Below, in pieces: positions 1 to 7,845 of a stretch of 36,704 bases of DNA. Within the stretch, counting starts at the first letter, position 1, and each line of letters begins with the position of its first letter. The notes beneath the pieces are model-generated. The model made no database searches. It was not told the origin of the DNA and worked only from the letters and a program-made list of their open reading frames with translations. Location of the stretch: the NCBI GenBank assembly GCA_031271785.1, contig JAISUZ010000012.1, positions 1-36,704 of the forward strand. Direction: 5' to 3'. The stretch comes from Fibrobacter sp. (GTDB lineage: Bacteria; Fibrobacterota; Fibrobacteria; Fibrobacterales; Fibrobacteraceae). The position numbers were made by a program, and so were the translations under genes.

Positions 1-127
1 ACCCTCCGCCTGCCTCACGCGAAGAAAAGGCATTCGTATATGCCTCCAAAAACATTGTCAGCACGCAAGCGTATTGACGTTGTTTTTTACGGCATATACA
101 AACGCCTTAAAAATGTAAAATGCAACT

Positions 128-241
128 CAAGTTCCTCGGGTATGAAATGCCGGGAATAGAAATGTGATTCCGGATTTCGATTCACAATTGAAACATGACA
201 ATAACGATGGTAGGGGTCGAATATTTTCGACTCGGTTTTAG
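128..241 (+). repeat. Dispersed intergenic repeat, family 2, copy 1
   Basis: This stretch shares two blocks with 5212-5350. The first is a small hairpin region of the form GTTCCTCGGGTATGAAA...GGGAA (131-157). The second is GGGGTCGAATATTTTCGAC followed by a C/T-rich end and GGTTTT (213-239), which can fold as a hairpin followed by a T-run, like a terminator. The spacing between the blocks differs between copies. I do not recognise the family. A weaker copy of the first block lies near 10984-11020. Confidence 0.5.
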
Positions 242-260
242 AGTGGAAAAACCGGCTTCC

Positions 261-371
261 GTCACTGCGAGCCAAAGGCGCGGCAGTCCATTTTCCTGTC
301 ATGGCGAGAGGATTGCTCGTGACCATCCGTTCCTTACTGGATCACCACGCCACTGCGTGACTGGTGATGAC
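261..371. repeat. GTCATTGCGAG-type dispersed inverted repeat
   Basis: The left arm begins GTCACTGCGAGCC and the right arm ends GACTGGTGATGAC, with inner GGATTGC and GGATCACC blocks. This matches the general form of a degenerate inverted repeat seen in many bacterial genomes (GTCATTGCGAGC ... GCAATCC and its reverse). The arms have drifted (CACTG and TGGTGA instead of CATTG and CAATGA). A second, single-arm copy lies at 11085-11117. Function unknown; noncoding. Confidence 0.55.
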
Positions 372-453
372 AAAAAGGGGTTGACATTACATGCAAACAC
401 CGTCAATATTGACACATAAACGGATGACCTGGGAACTTGCCTTTAAGGGGATA

Positions 454-522
454 GCGAATAGGTATCGCCGCCGATTTGGAAAGTCTTACATGAAATCGCG
501 AACTCAACCGATGCGGTCAAAA
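454..522 (+). repeat. Fragment of structured element: isolated 61-bp inner module
   Basis: This matches the inner module found at 2425-2485, 2486-2546 and 4129-4188. It includes the shared core AAAGTCTTACATGA followed by A(T)xGCGAA and a GATGC end. The outer parts of the element (GGCGGCTCCC... and ...CATCCCTGCCGC) are not seen on either side, so this is an orphan module or a decayed copy. Confidence 0.6.
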
Positions 523-601
523 CCGCGCCGGGCCGGCGAGGCTCCGGAAGCCGATGAAAGTTCTGCGGTATTCGCCGGTTGAAGCGAGAGGGATATTTCC
601 C

Positions 602-2209
602 CTACCCCGCCAAAGAACGTTTCAAAATTACGCCTTCCATCGCTTGCAATACCACGCCGGTTTCGGATAACTTTGTACTCTTATGCGTAGAAAACAGCAA
701 AGCCGCATTGCCGAACGCACCCTTATATTTCTTTTTCCGGCGGCTGAAATTCAAAAGCACGATAATTTCCTCCTGACCGTACACTCTCGAATAAGCCAAA
801 ATATTATTTTCGCCTTTTCCCAAAAAAGTAATATCGCCTTTTTGCAAAGCAACTTCTTTTTTCCGAAGCGCGAGCAGCGATTTATAAATACTCAAAATAG
901 AGTTGCTATCGTCCTGTTGTTTCTTCACATTGACGGTGGCATAATTTCCCGCCACAGGCAGCCACGGCGTTTCCTTGCTGAATCCGGCATGCGGTTTATC
1001 GCTCCATTGCATGGGCGTTCGCGCGCGGTCACGGCCCCTAAAAAACGGATAAAGTAACCGACCGTACAAATCCCGGATATGCGTTTTAGGAATCGTCACA
1101 TTCTCCATTCCGATTTCTTCACCGTAATAAATAAAAGGTGTTCCTTTTAACGTAGCAAGCAACACGGCGTGCAGTTTCGCCCGTTCGTATTTACTCCATT
1201 CCCAAAGCAACCGCCGAATACTCCGGCCGATATCGTGATTCGAGAGAAAAAAACAAGGCCAGCCGTCCGCCGGAATTTTTTCGTAATAACCGGTGAGCGT
1301 TTTGTAATAACCCGGCGCTCTCCACAACGTAAAAATCAGCGAGAAATCAAAAACCATGTGCAGCATATCCGTGCCGTTACCGAGGAAACTCGCCGCCAAA
1401 AACGGATCGCCGGGCGGCGGCGTATAAATTTCACCGACGCTGGTTTTCCCGGGGTAACTGTCCAGCAGCTTCCGGAAATCCCGCAATAACTCATAAGCTT
1501 CCGGCTGATTGCGATTGTGAATTTCCGACTTTTTGAAAACCCGGGATTTGTTATTTCTCAAATCCTTATCTTTATAAATCAGGTTAATCACATCCAACCG
1601 GAATCCGTCCACACCCATATCCAGCCAAAAGCGCATCACATCGAACATCGCCTCTTTCACTTCCGGATTGCGCCAATTCAAATCGGCTTGCTGCCAAAAA
1701 AACGAGTGATAATAATATTCCTTGGTTTTATGATCGTAACGCCACGCTTTTTTACCGAAGTTCGTGATCCAATTATTGGGCTTCTTGCCCTTTTGCCCCT
1801 TTCGAGGCGGCCGCCATATATACCAATCGCGCTTGGGGTTTTTCCTGGAAGACCGCGACTGCAAAAACCAGGGGTGCAAATCCGAAGTATGGTTCAGCAC
1901 CAAATCCATAATAACGCGAATTCCTCTTTGATGCGCCTCGGCAAGCAGATTTTTGAAATCATCCATGGTCCCGTAATGCTCATCAATATTTTGATAATCG
2001 CAAATATCGTAACCCATATCCACCATCGGCGAAGAATAAACCGGCGAAAGCCAAATAGCATCAACCCCGAGTTCTTTCAGGTAGTCCAGTTTTTTAATGA
2101 TACCGGGAATATCGCCGATCCCATCATCATTGCTATCTTTAAAACTATGAGGATAAATGTGATACACCACCCCATATTTCCACCAGTCGGGAGAATTGCT
2201 ATCGTACAT
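602..2209 (-). CDS. GH13 alpha-glucosidase / oligo-1,6-glucosidase
   Basis: Glycoside hydrolase family 13 enzyme of 535 residues, the usual length for oligo-1,6-glucosidase, trehalose-6-phosphate hydrolase or alpha-glucosidase. The TIM barrel starts at once (WWKYGVVYHIYP, residues 9-20). Conserved region I is DLVLNHTSD (102-110), region II GFRLDVIN with nucleophile D206, region III VGEIY with acid/base E260, and region IV FLSNHDIGR with D326. The DSNDDGIGD calcium-loop motif (25-33) is also present. No signal peptide, so it is probably cytoplasmic and acts on imported malto- or isomalto-oligosaccharides. The exact linkage (alpha-1,4 or alpha-1,6) cannot be read with confidence. The start is the ATG at 2209, with a weak ribosome binding site. 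It is a lone gene, divergent from the ABC gene at 2680, and no clear terminator is visible after it. Confidence 0.93.
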   Translation of the reverse strand: MYDSNSPDWWKYGVVYHIYPHSFKDSNDDGIGDIPGIIKKLDYLKELGVDAIWLSPVYSSPMVDMGYDICDYQNIDEHYGTMDDFKNLLAEAHQRGIRVIMDLVLNHTSDLHPWFLQSRSSRKNPKRDWYIWRPPRKGQKGKKPNNWITNFGKKAWRYDHKTKEYYYHSFFWQQADLNWRNPEVKEAMFDVMRFWLDMGVDGFRLDVINLIYKDKDLRNNKSRVFKKSEIHNRNQPEAYELLRDFRKLLDSYPGKTSVGEIYTPPPGDPFLAASFLGNGTDMLHMVFDFSLIFTLWRAPGYYKTLTGYYEKIPADGWPCFFLSNHDIGRSIRRLLWEWSKYERAKLHAVLLATLKGTPFIYYGEEIGMENVTIPKTHIRDLYGRLLYPFFRGRDRARTPMQWSDKPHAGFSKETPWLPVAGNYATVNVKKQQDDSNSILSIYKSLLALRKKEVALQKGDITFLGKGENNILAYSRVYGQEEIIVLLNFSRRKKKYKGAFGNAALLFSTHKSTKLSETGVVLQAMEGVILKRSLAG

Positions 2210-2364
2210 AAGCCGTCAGGGAACGTGGTTTTGCCGAATAAAAAAAGAACATGTTTCCGTAATTTAAGAAAGAGATGTTAAAATTTCGTTAGAATGATGT
2301 AAAAACGGTGTCAAGTATTTTTTATCATGACTTCTCTTTTGAAAAGAACGGCGCTTATTTTACG

Positions 2365-2603
2365 GGCGGCTTCCTCCGCATTCGCTCCGGAACCGGGCTG
2401 GCATTTTACACGGCATCAAAGATACCGGTAATAGTATCACCGCAGACTTGGAAAGTCTTACATGAAATCGCGAATTAAACTGATGCCGGTAATAAGTATC
2501 ACCGCAGATTTGAAAAGTCTTACATGACATTGCGAACTAATTGATGCCGGTAAAACGGAGCCGCGAAACGCGTCTCCGCCCGTTCGGGTCGCATCCCTGC
2601 CGC
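2365..2603 (+). repeat. Structured dispersed element, copy A (with two inner modules)
   Basis: Full copy of an intergenic element found four times here (also 4071-4244, 5094-5203, 27999-28135). The ends pair as GCGGC (2366-2370) with GCCGC (2599-2603). An inner stem pairs TTTTAC-(a)-CGGCATCA (2404-2418) with TGATGCCG-GTAAAA (2542-2555). Next comes a hairpin CGGAGcCGCG-AAA-CGCGtCTCCG (2556-2578), then CGGGTCGCATCCCTG. The large inner loop holds two tandem 61-bp modules (2425-2485 and 2486-2546). It lies in the divergent spacer between the GH13 and ABC genes, so it could affect either promoter. I do not recognise the family; structured RNA and mobile hairpin DNA are both possible. Confidence 0.75.
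2425..2546 (+). repeat. Tandem pair of 61-bp inner modules
   Basis: Two head-to-tail copies (2425-2485 and 2486-2546) of a module beginning CCGGTAATA and ending GATG. They share TATCACCGCAGA, AAAGTCTTACATGA and GCGAA, and differ at about ten scattered positions. Single copies occur in the element at 4071-4244 and alone at 454-522. The pair shows that the module can multiply within the element. Confidence 0.7.
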
Positions 2604-2679
2604 AGTAACTCATTCACGCTCGAACGTATTTTATCATTTACTATTTTGAATAACCGTTTCACAAAAGGTCTATCAATCC

Positions 2680-4047
2680 GTGAATTATTCTTCTTTGAAA
2701 TCTCTCGTTGATGCGTTTCCGCAGGCACAACTCGTACCGTTTCCGTCGGGCGATGCGCCGGAACTCTTAGCGATACTCTCGCAAAAGTTTTCGCAAGTCG
2801 GTTTCTTTTCGGGAGAACTTCAAAAGAAAATTCAGCGCGCACTCGCTCCTTTCTGGCAGCAACGCTTAATTAGCCTTGAAGACCGCGAAACGCCCCGCGT
2901 GCGCAATTTACTCTTGAAGAAAAAATTCTTTCTGCAATCCGATTATGCAGTCGAAGCCGAAGCGTTCCCACCAACCGATGAAACACGTTTACAATCAGGC
3001 CTTGAATTTGCAGATCTGCCGCCCGGTATTTTGGATCGCACCCTCTTGAGTCTCTCCAACGGGGAACTCCGCCGCGTTCTTCTCGCCCGCCTCACCATGG
3101 AAAACCCGAAAAGTATTTTGATCGACGATTTGTTCGGCGGCCTGGATCCGGAATTCCGCGAGGAACTCGCCAAACATATTCTGCAACTCCGAAAAGAAAA
3201 AATCCCCATGCTGATCGGCCTCAAACGCGAAGACGAACTCCTCCCCGAAATCCCGGCATTCCGGTTTGAAAACGGCGTATGGAAAAATATTTCGGACAAA
3301 CTCCCGCATGCCCTTTCTCATTTTTCGGAACCCGCACACCCGAACCGTTACGAAATCCGCACGCTCCAACCGGTCGATAATCCGGGCGAAGTCCTTGTGA
3401 AACTCAACCATGTGAACGTCTCTTTCGGAGAAACACCGGTCATCCGCGACCTCTCCTGGGAAATCCGGCGCGGAGAACATTGGGTCGTCATGGGCGCAAA
3501 CGGCGCCGGCAAAAGCACGCTGCTTTCCCTGCTCTCCGCCGATCACCCTCAGATTTACAAAAACGATATTGTCCTTTTGGGAGAACGCCCCGGGCAAGGT
3601 CTAAACATTTGGGAACACAAAGCCAAAGTCGGATTTTTCTCACCGGAACTCGCATTGCAGTACCGCGAAAAATTGAGCCTCCTCGAAGTCGTTTGCACCG
3701 GATTCACGCCTTACCTCACGCTCGTTCGAGAACCCTCGTGGGAAGAAAAACAAAAAGCAAAGATCTGGCTCACCGAATCGGGATTCCCGGACCCCGGCAA
3801 ACCCTTCGCGGCGCTCACCCCCGAAGAAAAACGATTCGCACTCCTCCTTCGCGCCACCGTGAAACCGCCGCAACTCCTGCTTTTAGACGAACCCACCCAA
3901 GGCATGAGCGAAACCTGCCGCGAAACCCTTTTCAGCCTGCTTCAATTCTTATCCGAACACACCACGCTCGTGTTTGTCACGCATTACGAAAACGAATGGG
4001 CGCCCTGCATGACGCATTTACTTTCCATGCCGAAATTTTCGATGTAA
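2680..4047 (+). CDS. ModF-like double ABC ATPase with one complete ATP site
   Basis: Cytoplasmic protein of 455 residues with two ABC ATPase halves and no membrane segment, resembling the ModF/PhrA group. The N-terminal half has the signature LSNGELRR (125-132) and a Walker B-like ILIDDLFGGLD (146-156), but no Walker A loop; its region before the signature is short. The C-terminal half has Walker A GANGAGKST (272-280), Walker B plus glutamate LLLLDEPTQG (399-408) and a switch histidine in VFVTHYE, but its signature is worn to LTPEEKR (379-385). The Walker A of one half and the signature of the other would make a single complete composite site. The start is GTG at 2680, behind AAAAGG. No permease gene is adjacent, so the partner is unknown. 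A regulatory or repair role is as likely as transport. Confidence 0.88.
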   Translation: MNYSSLKSLVDAFPQAQLVPFPSGDAPELLAILSQKFSQVGFFSGELQKKIQRALAPFWQQRLISLEDRETPRVRNLLLKKKFFLQSDYAVEAEAFPPTDETRLQSGLEFADLPPGILDRTLLSLSNGELRRVLLARLTMENPKSILIDDLFGGLDPEFREELAKHILQLRKEKIPMLIGLKREDELLPEIPAFRFENGVWKNISDKLPHALSHFSEPAHPNRYEIRTLQPVDNPGEVLVKLNHVNVSFGETPVIRDLSWEIRRGEHWVVMGANGAGKSTLLSLLSADHPQIYKNDIVLLGERPGQGLNIWEHKAKVGFFSPELALQYREKLSLLEVVCTGFTPYLTLVREPSWEEKQKAKIWLTESGFPDPGKPFAALTPEEKRFALLLRATVKPPQLLLLDEPTQGMSETCRETLFSLLQFLSEHTTLVFVTHYENEWAPCMTHLLSMPKFSM

Positions 4048-4070
4048 AGGGATTGCTCCCTTTTTTATGG

Positions 4071-4244
4071 ACGGCTCCCGGCATTTCATTCCGGGACCGG
4101 GCTTGCATTTTACACGACATCAAAGATACGGCAATAAGTATCGCCGCCGATTTGAAAAGTCTTACATGACATTGCGAACTAATTGATGCGGTCAAAACGG
4201 AGCCGCGAAACGCGTCTCCGCAATTCCGGTCGCATCCCTGCCGT
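4071..4244 (+). repeat. Structured dispersed element, copy B
   Basis: The ends pair as ACGGC (4071-4075) with GCCGT (4240-4244): both sides differ from copies A and D yet still pair. The order is hairpin CCCGG...CCGGG near 4077-4095, then ACCGGGCTTGCATTTTAC, one inner module (4129-4188), the CGGAG...CTCCG hairpin (4198-4220) and GGTCGCATCCC. The inner long stem is less perfect than in copy A (CACGACATCA against TGATGCGGTC). It lies between the convergent ends of the ABC gene and the small gene at 4259. There is no T-run, so it is not a classical terminator. Confidence 0.75.
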
Positions 4245-4258
4245 ACTCCCGCGCGATT

Positions 4259-4507
4259 TTAGTCTTTGGGCTTAAACGTCTCCGCCACTTTTCTCACTCT
4301 TTCGCGAGTCACGCTATCCGGCGCTTCTTCGCAATCGCGCGCAACTTCCCGGGACATTTTCAAAAACCCGTTGGAAAGTTCCACGATAAAACCGTTCGCA
4401 CTCGGATCATAGGTATGATCCTTATACGAACCGATTTCCGAATCCATAGAATGCACGCGGCGAACCACTTCTTCCACGCCTTTTTGATACAGATGTGTTG
4501 CTTCCAT
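4259..4507 (-). CDS. Small uncharacterised protein
   Basis: Predicted protein of 82 residues (beginning MEATHLYQKG), rich in charged residues, probably helical, with no signal peptide or membrane segment. I do not recognise the family. Support for a real gene: a TATAAGGA ribosome binding site upstream, a frame free of stops with normal composition, and clean placement between repeats. The start is uncertain. The ATG at 4507 lies about 13 bases from the AAGGA, while an in-frame GTG at 4516 lies only about 4 bases from it and adds three residues. It faces the ABC gene tail to tail and has no operon partner. Confidence 0.6.
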   Translation of the reverse strand: MEATHLYQKGVEEVVRRVHSMDSEIGSYKDHTYDPSANGFIVELSNGFLKMSREVARDCEEAPDSVTRERVRKVAETFKPKD

Positions 4508-4689
4508 AATGATCACCCATTCCTTATAAAAAGTGATAACGCCGCATTCTTAACATTTCATTAAGAACAAAGGCATTCTCAATTAAAGAAACCTAAAAAA
4601 ACGATTTTTGTCAAGAGGCAGTGAGATTTTATTGAAAAATCATTTACGGGATCAAGAAAATCAATCCCCTTTTGGGGAGAATCCGGCGA

Positions 4690-5069
4690 AGTTTTGCGGC
4701 GTTACGCCGTTTTTCTATTCGCAAAAATAATAATCAACGCTTGCGGCAAAAAAAGCCACTCCCGGTCAATCCCGGCGTCACAAAGTTTCGGATCCGCATA
4801 CCCGCGCGCGTAGCCATTAAAACAACCCGGTTATCCCCTCGAGGCAAATTCCGGATAAAGTCAAACGTAATTTTCGGATAAGAAAAACCGTGTACCGGTG
4901 AAATAATCGCCACCGTCGTATCGGAATCAAACTTTTCCAAAGAACCCACCGTTGAAATATCACAAAGCGAAAAACGGATCCCCCGTTACGCCGCGCATTC
5001 GGAAAACCACAATGCAATTTGCTTTGCATTTCCCGTGCCTGAAAAATAAAACAACACCCATTTGTTCAT
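4690..5069 (-). pseudogene. Decayed EFR1-type flavodoxin-fold protein
   Basis: Read from an ATG at 5069, the minus strand encodes MNKWVLFYFSGTGNAKQIA, the typical flavodoxin start with the FMN phosphate loop SGTGN. It then reaches an early stop (about 4988). A second frame continues the same protein: DISTVGSLEKF, SPVHGFSYPKITF and TRAGMRIRNFVTPGLTG, which are hallmarks of EFR1-family flavodoxin/ferrodoxin proteins. At a run of seven Ts (near 4750) the frame shifts again; one base over it reads FLPQALIIIF, as expected for the family, and then ends. The iron-sulfur cluster half is missing. At least two frame breaks plus truncation make this a pseudogene. Confidence 0.8.
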
Positions 5070-5093
5070 AAACACAATCTATTATTTTTATGG

Positions 5094-5203
5094 GTGGCTC
5101 CCGGAATTTCATTCCGGGACCGGGCTGGCATTCCGCTAAACAGCAAAGCTGTTAAGCGGAACGGAGCCGCGCGTCTCCGCAGTTCCTGTCGCATCCCTGC
5201 CAC
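5094..5203 (+). repeat. Structured dispersed element, copy C (short form)
   Basis: The ends pair as GTGGC (5094-5098) with GCCAC (5199-5203), a third paired variant. CCCGGAAT-TTC-ATTCCGGG forms an 8-bp hairpin (5100-5118). The inner module is replaced by a simple hairpin, TTCCGCT...AGCGGAA, around CAGC-AAA-GCTG (about 5131-5161). The hairpin CGGAGccGCGCGTCTCCG and the GTCGCATCCCTGCC end follow. This copy shows that the inner part is interchangeable while the outer frame is kept. It lies upstream of the decayed flavodoxin gene. Confidence 0.75.
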
Positions 5204-5211
5204 AAAAAAAA

Positions 5212-5350
5212 CAGGTTCTTCAGGTATGAAAGTCAGGAACAAGGGAATTGGGATGTGGGATATGAAAATATCCGGCCCAATTGTTTGACAACACCGATTT
5301 CGATTTGAACGCGGTAATGCAGGGGTCAAATATTTTCGACCCGGTTTTTT
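5212..5350 (+). repeat. Dispersed intergenic repeat, family 2, copy 2
   Basis: Counterpart of 128-241. GTTCTTCAGGTATGAAAG...GGAAC (5215-5239) matches the first block. GGGGTCAAATATTTTCGACC followed by CGGTTTTTT (5322-5350) matches the second and forms a hairpin followed by a T-run. The block between them differs. It directly follows copy C of the structured element. The remaining bases to 5505 hold nothing I can name. Confidence 0.5.
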
Positions 5351-5505
5351 CATATTACATATTAGCCAAGTTCGCTCCGGCGTAAAAAATATTCCCAATG
5401 TGCACCGCTACTTAGCCTTGCCAAATTGGAGCGGATTCAAAATTATTGACGAAAAACATCATTTTACGCGATTTTCGTCAATAAGGAGACTTTGAAATTA
5501 ATGGA

Positions 5506-6075
5506 TTATAATTTCCAATATGGTTGGAATTTATCCCAAATATCAGCGATCCACTTACTGGGATGGTATTCACTAATGTCATAAACACAGCCTGGTTGAT
5601 ATGGCCATTTTAAATCATAAAGGATATCTATTTTAGTCATGGCGATCACCATTACCCAACGCCCGGACCATGATGCCGGATCATGTGTAATTTCCTTTTC
5701 TTCATATGGAATCAACTTTGCAGGAGAATCAATAGGAGTAACCAAATGAGTACAGTATCTTCTATTGTGAATATTTTGAGTGATTACAATAATTTCACTC
5801 GGTTTAACTTTTAACAGATTCTTTTGATTTCTTGGATTTATAGTAAGACAAAAAATGTGACCTCGTTCAATTTTTATAAGCCGTTGATCATCGGGTAAAA
5901 AGGCATTATTTAAAGCACCAAATTGATCACCACCAGTTACACTTTTTATCCACTTAACATCATTGACAGAATATTTTTTATTTCGCAACATCTCTAAATT
6001 CTTTAATATCTCTGATTTCTTTAACATTCCTAACTTCTCTAATTTCTCAAGAACATTAAATATCTCTAAACTCAT
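5506..6075 (-). CDS. Uncharacterised AT-rich protein
   Basis: Predicted protein of 189 residues; I do not recognise the family. The first 35 residues are Leu/Lys/Glu-rich and probably helical (EIFNVLEKLEKLGMLKKSE). The rest looks globular, with many Trp and Tyr residues near the end (DLKWPYQPG, WIADIWDKFQPYWKL). No signal peptide or membrane segment. The start is the ATG at 6075, with a good AAGGAG ribosome binding site about 6 bases upstream. Its base composition is clearly AT-richer than the core genes and it borders a decayed KilA-N gene, so it is probably part of a transferred patch. Possibly a phage or defence-island gene, but nothing in the sequence proves it. Confidence 0.7.
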   Translation of the reverse strand: MSLEIFNVLEKLEKLGMLKKSEILKNLEMLRNKKYSVNDVKWIKSVTGGDQFGALNNAFLPDDQRLIKIERGHIFCLTINPRNQKNLLKVKPSEIIVITQNIHNRRYCTHLVTPIDSPAKLIPYEEKEITHDPASWSGRWVMVIAMTKIDILYDLKWPYQPGCVYDISEYHPSKWIADIWDKFQPYWKL

Positions 6076-6207
6076 TTTAAACTCCTTGATAAAGAATATA
6101 TGATGTAATTATAACAATAACATAAAAAGCGCCTCTCTGTCAAGTGGTTTCAAAAAGCTTTGTCATTTCAATTGTTTTCGACTTTTAATTTCCTGTAAAA
6201 TTTTCAT

Positions 6208-6690
6208 TTATTGTATTGCTATCGCATTTAACTTTATTAGTCGCTCTTGCTGCGAAGTAAGTTTCGCCGGAATAAGATTGCGCTTAATGGCTTCCGTATG
6301 AAGATGATAATTAATTTTGCAAGTTCTCGTTTCGCTGTCCAACTAATGTTTTTTTGTTCTTCTTCTTTTAAACGCTGAAACTCTTTGATAATATATAACT
6401 TAAATTCAATAGAAATCCATAAGGCAAAATCCAAAGCGATATCTTTATGTGCAAACGTACCACCATATCGTCCTGCTTTGGAAATAATACCTATAGCATT
6501 TATCAATTCTATCCATTTTTAGGTGTCATCACAAAACTATTTAATCCGAATAATTCTATCGTATTTCTGTTTCTTAACCAATTTTTCACCATATCATTGA
6601 TATGTTCGGAATTTTTATATCGCGCAAGGTCTCGGTAATACTAATATAATCCGTATCATTAATTTGAATCACATTTAAACCGGCACCTTT
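6208..6690 (-). pseudogene. Decayed KilA-N domain protein
   Basis: Fragments in successive minus-strand frames rebuild one KilA-N family protein. QINDTDYISITETL (about 6660) is followed, after a one-base loss in an A-run near 6620, by NSEHINDMVKNWLRNRNTIELFGL. Then come NSFVMTPK, a second A-run shift near 6526, and NAIGIISKAGRYGGTFAHKD with ALDFALWISIEFKLYIIKEF. After a third shift near 6318 it reads NYHLHTEAIKRNLIPAKLT, ending at 6208. The part expected between ELFGL and NSFVMT appears to be missing, an internal deletion. KilA-N proteins are DNA-binding proteins of phages and phage-derived islands. The broken gene supports past mobile-element activity here. Exact ends are uncertain. Confidence 0.8.
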
Positions 6691-6723
6691 TTGCTAAATT
6701 TGCAAAGAACCCAAGGAGTTGAA

Positions 6724-7845
6724 GTGTCCCTTTTAACGAAAGAAAAAATTCTTCACGCACTCGAAAGCATCATGGATCCGGATCTTCACAAAAATATTGT
6801 GGAACTCGGATTTGTTCAAAACCTGCAAATTTCCGAAACAAACGAAGTCTCCCTTGATCTCGTTCTCACCACCCCCGCATGCCCCGTGCGCGAACAATTT
6901 CAGGATTCCTGTAAAAAACTGATTCTCGCTCTCGGCGCAAACGCCGTTACCGTGAATCTCTCGGGAGCCGCCCAAACGCAAAACAACGCCTCGCTTGAAA
7001 ATTCCTACTTGAAATCCGTCGCCAACATTATCGCCGTTTCTTCCGGGAAAGGCGGAGTCGGCAAATCAACCGTCACCGCAAATCTCGCCATGGCGCTCAG
7101 CCTTTCCGGCGCGCGCGTAGGGATTTTAGACGCCGATATTTACGGCCCCTCCATGAGCCTCATGTTCGGAATTCAAACCGCGCCCGAAGTTCACGACGAC
7201 AAAACCATTTCCCCCGTTACCGTTCGGGGCGGCATTGAAATTATTTCCATGTCCATGTTCGCCGATGCGGAAACCGCCACCATTTGGCGCGGCCCCATGG
7301 CAAGCCAAATGATCCAAAACTTTCTTCACCGCGTGCGTTGGGGCGCTTTGGACTACCTCCTAATCGACTTTCCGCCGGGCACAGGCGATATTCAGCTCAC
7401 GCTCACGCAAACCGCGCCGATCTCCGGCGCGATCGTGGTGACTACGCCTCAGGAAGTGGCTCTCGCCGATACGCGGAAAGGGCTTTCCATGTTCGACTCC
7501 GTTGGCGTTCCGGTGCTTGGGATTGTGGAAAACATGAGTTATTTTATCTGTGACCACTGCGAGAAAAAGCATTTTATTTTCCCTGCCGGCGGCGGAAAAT
7601 CCCTCGAAAAAAAATGGGGCGTACCGCTCCTTGCGGAAATACCCATAGAACCTGCCATTGCCGAAGGGAGCGATCTCGGTACCCCGATTGTGCTCCGCGC
7701 CCCGAACAGCGTATCCGCTCATGTATTCACCTCCATCGCCGAAAAAACCATCCGGAGCCTTGCCATCCTTCAATCAAAACAAAATCAGGGCATGTACCCG
7801 TTTGAATTGAGTTGGGAAGAACTTCTCATAAAGGAGGAAAAATGA
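6724..7845 (+). CDS. mrp: Mrp/ApbC-type iron-sulfur carrier ATPase
   Basis: P-loop ATPase of 373 residues that carries and delivers Fe-S clusters in the cytoplasm. The N-terminal MIP18/DUF59 domain (about 1-82) contains DPDLHKNIVELGF and TTPACPV. The Mrp/ParA-like domain has the deviant Walker A GKGGVGKST (108-116), switch region DADIYGPS (136-143), DFPPGTGD (215-222) and the cluster-binding C-x2-C pair CDHC (276-279). I chose the GTG at 6724 because AAGGAG lies 5 bases upstream; a TTG at 6691 would add 11 unlikely residues. The stop overlaps the ATG of the DUF971 gene (ATGA), so the two are translationally coupled. The pairing of Mrp with DUF971 is known elsewhere and fits an Fe-S role. Confidence 0.95.
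   Translation: MSLLTKEKILHALESIMDPDLHKNIVELGFVQNLQISETNEVSLDLVLTTPACPVREQFQDSCKKLILALGANAVTVNLSGAAQTQNNASLENSYLKSVANIIAVSSGKGGVGKSTVTANLAMALSLSGARVGILDADIYGPSMSLMFGIQTAPEVHDDKTISPVTVRGGIEIISMSMFADAETATIWRGPMASQMIQNFLHRVRWGALDYLLIDFPPGTGDIQLTLTQTAPISGAIVVTTPQEVALADTRKGLSMFDSVGVPVLGIVENMSYFICDHCEKKHFIFPAGGGKSLEKKWGVPLLAEIPIEPAIAEGSDLGTPIVLRAPNSVSAHVFTSIAEKTIRSLAILQSKQNQGMYPFELSWEELLIKEEK

Larger units (their letters stand above)
1..601. other. Left-edge region without a confident gene
   Basis: I see no convincing coding gene in the first 600 bases. The frame open from the left edge on the plus strand stops near position 161 and its translation looks like nothing I recognise. Short open frames on both strands overlap the repeats listed separately (128-241, 261-371, 454-522). 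A TTGACA at 381-386 has only a poor -10 partner. The stretch is best read as repeat-rich intergenic DNA downstream of the minus-strand GH13 gene. Confidence 0.5.

Noticed and set aside
87-326. 79-codon minus-strand frame near the left edge
   Set aside because: It runs through two repeats, lacks a ribosome binding site and resembles no protein.
381-410. TTGACA with a possible promoter
   Set aside because: The best -10 at 17 bases is CAATAT, a poor match, and no gene follows on the plus strand.
1517-2281. 254-codon plus-strand frame over the GH13 gene
   Set aside because: Antisense shadow of a gene with all GH13 catalytic motifs; its translation is rich in Ile, Arg and Pro without domain features.
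3480-4169. 229-codon plus-strand frame within and past the ABC gene
   Set aside because: Out-of-frame shadow, very Arg/Pro-rich, running into repeat copy B.
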